This document shows, piece by piece, positions 61,097 through 64,000 of a stretch of 64,000 nucleotides of DNA. Made by a program: the position numbers and the translations under genes. Source of the DNA: Sunxiuqinia indica (GTDB taxonomy: Bacteria > Bacteroidota > Bacteroidia > Bacteroidales > Prolixibacteraceae); NCBI RefSeq assembly GCF_009847015.1, contig NZ_WVEM01000008.1:62001-126000 (forward strand), read 5' to 3'. Under the pieces are notes generated by a model, which was not told where the DNA came from, did no database searches, and saw nothing but the letters and a program-made list of their open reading frames with translations. Position 1 is the first letter of the stretch, and the number at the start of each line of letters is the position of its first letter.

Positions 61097-61825
61097 ATGA
61101 AAAGCAATCGTAACTATTCCATTCTCTGGTTGATGGTTTTGATCATGAGCTCGTGCAGTGCTCCAAAAAACATTATCAAACTCGAGCCTCAACATGAAGA
61201 TATCAAATGGCTTTTTGGACAATCATTTGCTGTTGATTCACTCTACGGGATTATCTACGAAGTTGGTTTTGACCGTACTGTAAATGATGAATACTGGTTC
61301 GACTTTCACGTCATCAACCGATCCAATATGCCAATATTGATTGATCCTGTTGACTTCTCGTACATGGCCTACGATACACTCATGAATAAACAACTAGTTG
61401 AACCAATGCGTGCCATTGATCCGGAAGAAGAAATCATGGGAATAGACAAAAGCTTATCGGTTAACGAGGCTCGTTCGAAAAACCAACTGGGATTGAGTTT
61501 AATTGCTGCAGGTATCGATATTGCAACAGAAATTGCAGTAATAAGTGATGATAATCCTCGAAATGATCACTGGCGAACTCATCTTTTTGAAACCACCCAG
61601 ATTGAGGGTGTCGAAAATGAAATTGAAACTCAAAATTTAAATATGCTACGCGAAGATTGGGCAAGCAGCACGGTTCGAAAAACGACACTTGAGAGTAATT
61701 ATTCGATGCAAGGAAAAGTCTTTTTTAAGTCAGTACCAAGTGCTCAATTTATAAAACTAATCTTACCGGTAGATGACGATCAAATTGAAATGCTTTTTAA
61801 ACAAGAGCAACACCCTCCGTATTAA
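61097..61825 (+). CDS. Lipoprotein of unknown function
   Basis: The 242-residue protein has a lipoprotein signal (SILWLMVLIMSSC, lipobox MSSC). The mature part has a beta-rich beginning (FGQSFAVDSLYGIIYEVGFDRTVNDEYWFDFHVINRS) and ends FKSVPSAQFIKLILPVDDDQIEM, a pattern seen in extracellular immunoglobulin-like domains, but no named family is clear. ATG 61097 is chosen for the signal peptide; the upstream in-frame TTG at 61,049 adds 16 residues. Confidence 0.65.
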   Translation: MKSNRNYSILWLMVLIMSSCSAPKNIIKLEPQHEDIKWLFGQSFAVDSLYGIIYEVGFDRTVNDEYWFDFHVINRSNMPILIDPVDFSYMAYDTLMNKQLVEPMRAIDPEEEIMGIDKSLSVNEARSKNQLGLSLIAAGIDIATEIAVISDDNPRNDHWRTHLFETTQIEGVENEIETQNLNMLREDWASSTVRKTTLESNYSMQGKVFFKSVPSAQFIKLILPVDDDQIEMLFKQEQHPPY

Positions 61826-61900
61826 GAAGAATACCTGATTCCAGCTACCCTTTTGTATTTATGACTTCCCCAATAGCCATTTAAACTTTTTCTAAATAAC

Positions 61901-61931
61901 TTTTGTTTTTAAATAAAAATATATAGGTTTG
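61901..61931 (+). promoter_or_regulatory. Promoter of leader peptide and aspartate kinase operon
   Basis: TTTTG (61,901-61,905) is followed after 18 bases by TAGGTTTG (61,924-61,931), a full Bacteroidota promoter. Transcription would begin near 61,938, just before the leader peptide start at 61,952. Confidence 0.65.
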
Positions 61932-61951
61932 CATCTCTATTGAAGACAAAA

Positions 61952-62053
61952 ATGGATAACCAAGTAACATATCAGCAAAATTCTACAGCTCTTTTCATCG
62001 GTGCTGCTGAAATGTCTATGTCCATGTCATGCGCAGTTATGTGCATGCGATAG
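61952..62053 (+). CDS. Met/Cys-rich leader peptide (putative attenuator)
   Basis: A 33-codon frame with an ATG 21 bases after the promoter's minus-7 box ends in MSMSMSCAVMCMR and stop: six Met and two Cys in 13 codons. The next gene makes the aspartate-family precursor of methionine and the one after it assimilates sulfide into homocysteine. Amino-acid-rich leaders of this kind, for example for Trp, His, Thr or Leu operons, regulate by ribosome stalling; here the stall would report methionine (and cysteine) supply. Its stop codon abuts a hairpin at 62,053-62,090. The link is inference. Confidence 0.7.
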   Translation: MDNQVTYQQNSTALFIGAAEMSMSMSCAVMCMR

Positions 62054-62090
62054 CCTTCATTCAGTATTGTCATTAGTACGGATTGAAGGC
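62053..62090 (+). promoter_or_regulatory. Hairpin at leader peptide stop
   Basis: GCCTTCA (62,053-62,059) pairs with TGAAGGC (62,084-62,090), with partial further pairing inside (GTA with TAC). The 5' arm starts at the last base of the leader stop codon, so a ribosome at the stop or stalled on the Met run would affect folding. A pyrimidine/T-rich stretch follows after about 30 bases rather than directly, so the type of control (termination or translation) is unclear. Confidence 0.5.
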
Positions 62091-62156
62091 ACCCCACAAT
62101 TTCACCCATCACATTACACCTTTTCGTTTATTTTCGTTTAATTTAATTGAAGATTT

Positions 62157-64000
<1,844 letters not shown>

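Noticed and set aside
61931-62156. SAM riboswitch or T-box ahead of the aspartate kinase operon
   Set aside because: I found no conserved riboswitch core or T-box sequence by eye; the region is too short for most classes, and the Met-rich frame explains it better.

Overview
The window comes from the chromosome of a Bacteroidota bacterium, most likely a marine member of the Marinilabiliales/Prolixibacteraceae type (inferred from gene content only). Support: a SusC/SusD polysaccharide utilisation locus (PUL) with an ECF sigma/FecR pair, promoters of the Bacteroidota form TTG-N18..20-TAnnTTTG, a tmRNA tag ending NYALAA, and a rhamnose operon of the Bacteroides type. The base composition is AT-rich.

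Layout. (1) 1-2.8 kb: edge of a BatA-like gene, a MerR regulator with a cobalamin-type sensor domain, an RpiB-type isomerase and an AraC regulator. (2) 2.9-9.5 kb: a six-gene L-rhamnose operon (RhaT permease, RhaM mutarotase, RhaA isomerase, sugar kinase, FucO lactaldehyde reductase, tandem class II aldolase), which closes with a strong terminator at 9.55 kb. (3) 9.6-14.8 kb: a small lipoprotein, tRNA-Leu(CAG), tRNA-Pro(CGG), a compact lysis-like cassette (amidase plus three small membrane/coiled-coil proteins), a saccharopine/alanine dehydrogenase-type oxidoreductase and tmRNA (ssrA).

(4) 14.78-60.1 kb reads as two tandem genomic islands integrated at the 3' end of ssrA. The last 20 bases of tmRNA are repeated, imperfectly, at 26,328-26,347 and 60,087-60,106. 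Just inside ssrA and just inside the middle repeat lie decayed tyrosine integrase genes; just before the middle and right repeats lie a Fic gene (intact at 24.7 kb, wrecked at 59.4 kb) and a shared motif GAACRATTCGGTTAMC. Island A (about 11.6 kb) carries three Crp/Fnr-like regulators, alpha/beta hydrolases, GNAT acetyltransferases, an LRR protein, a frameshifted methyltransferase and Fic. Island B (about 33.8 kb) carries a large PUL, all on the minus strand: ECF sigma, FecR, SusC, SusD, a Tat-exported pyruvyl-transferase-like protein, three beta-helix hydrolases (two clear GH28), a duplicated SGNH hydrolase, a DUF1593 protein, four formylglycine sulfatases, GH88, a jelly-roll protein, a CE7-type esterase, GH3 and a DUF5060 protein. 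The enzyme set suggests a sulfated, acylated, uronic-acid-rich glycan of pectin/rhamnogalacturonan type; released rhamnose could feed the chromosomal rhamnose operon.

(5) 60.2-64 kb: chromosomal backbone resumes with a membrane protein, a lipoprotein, and a sulfur amino acid operon (aspartate kinase, then an O-acetylhomoserine sulfhydrylase cut by the window edge). It is preceded by a promoter and a 33-codon leader peptide whose last 13 residues hold six Met and two Cys, a probable translational attenuator.
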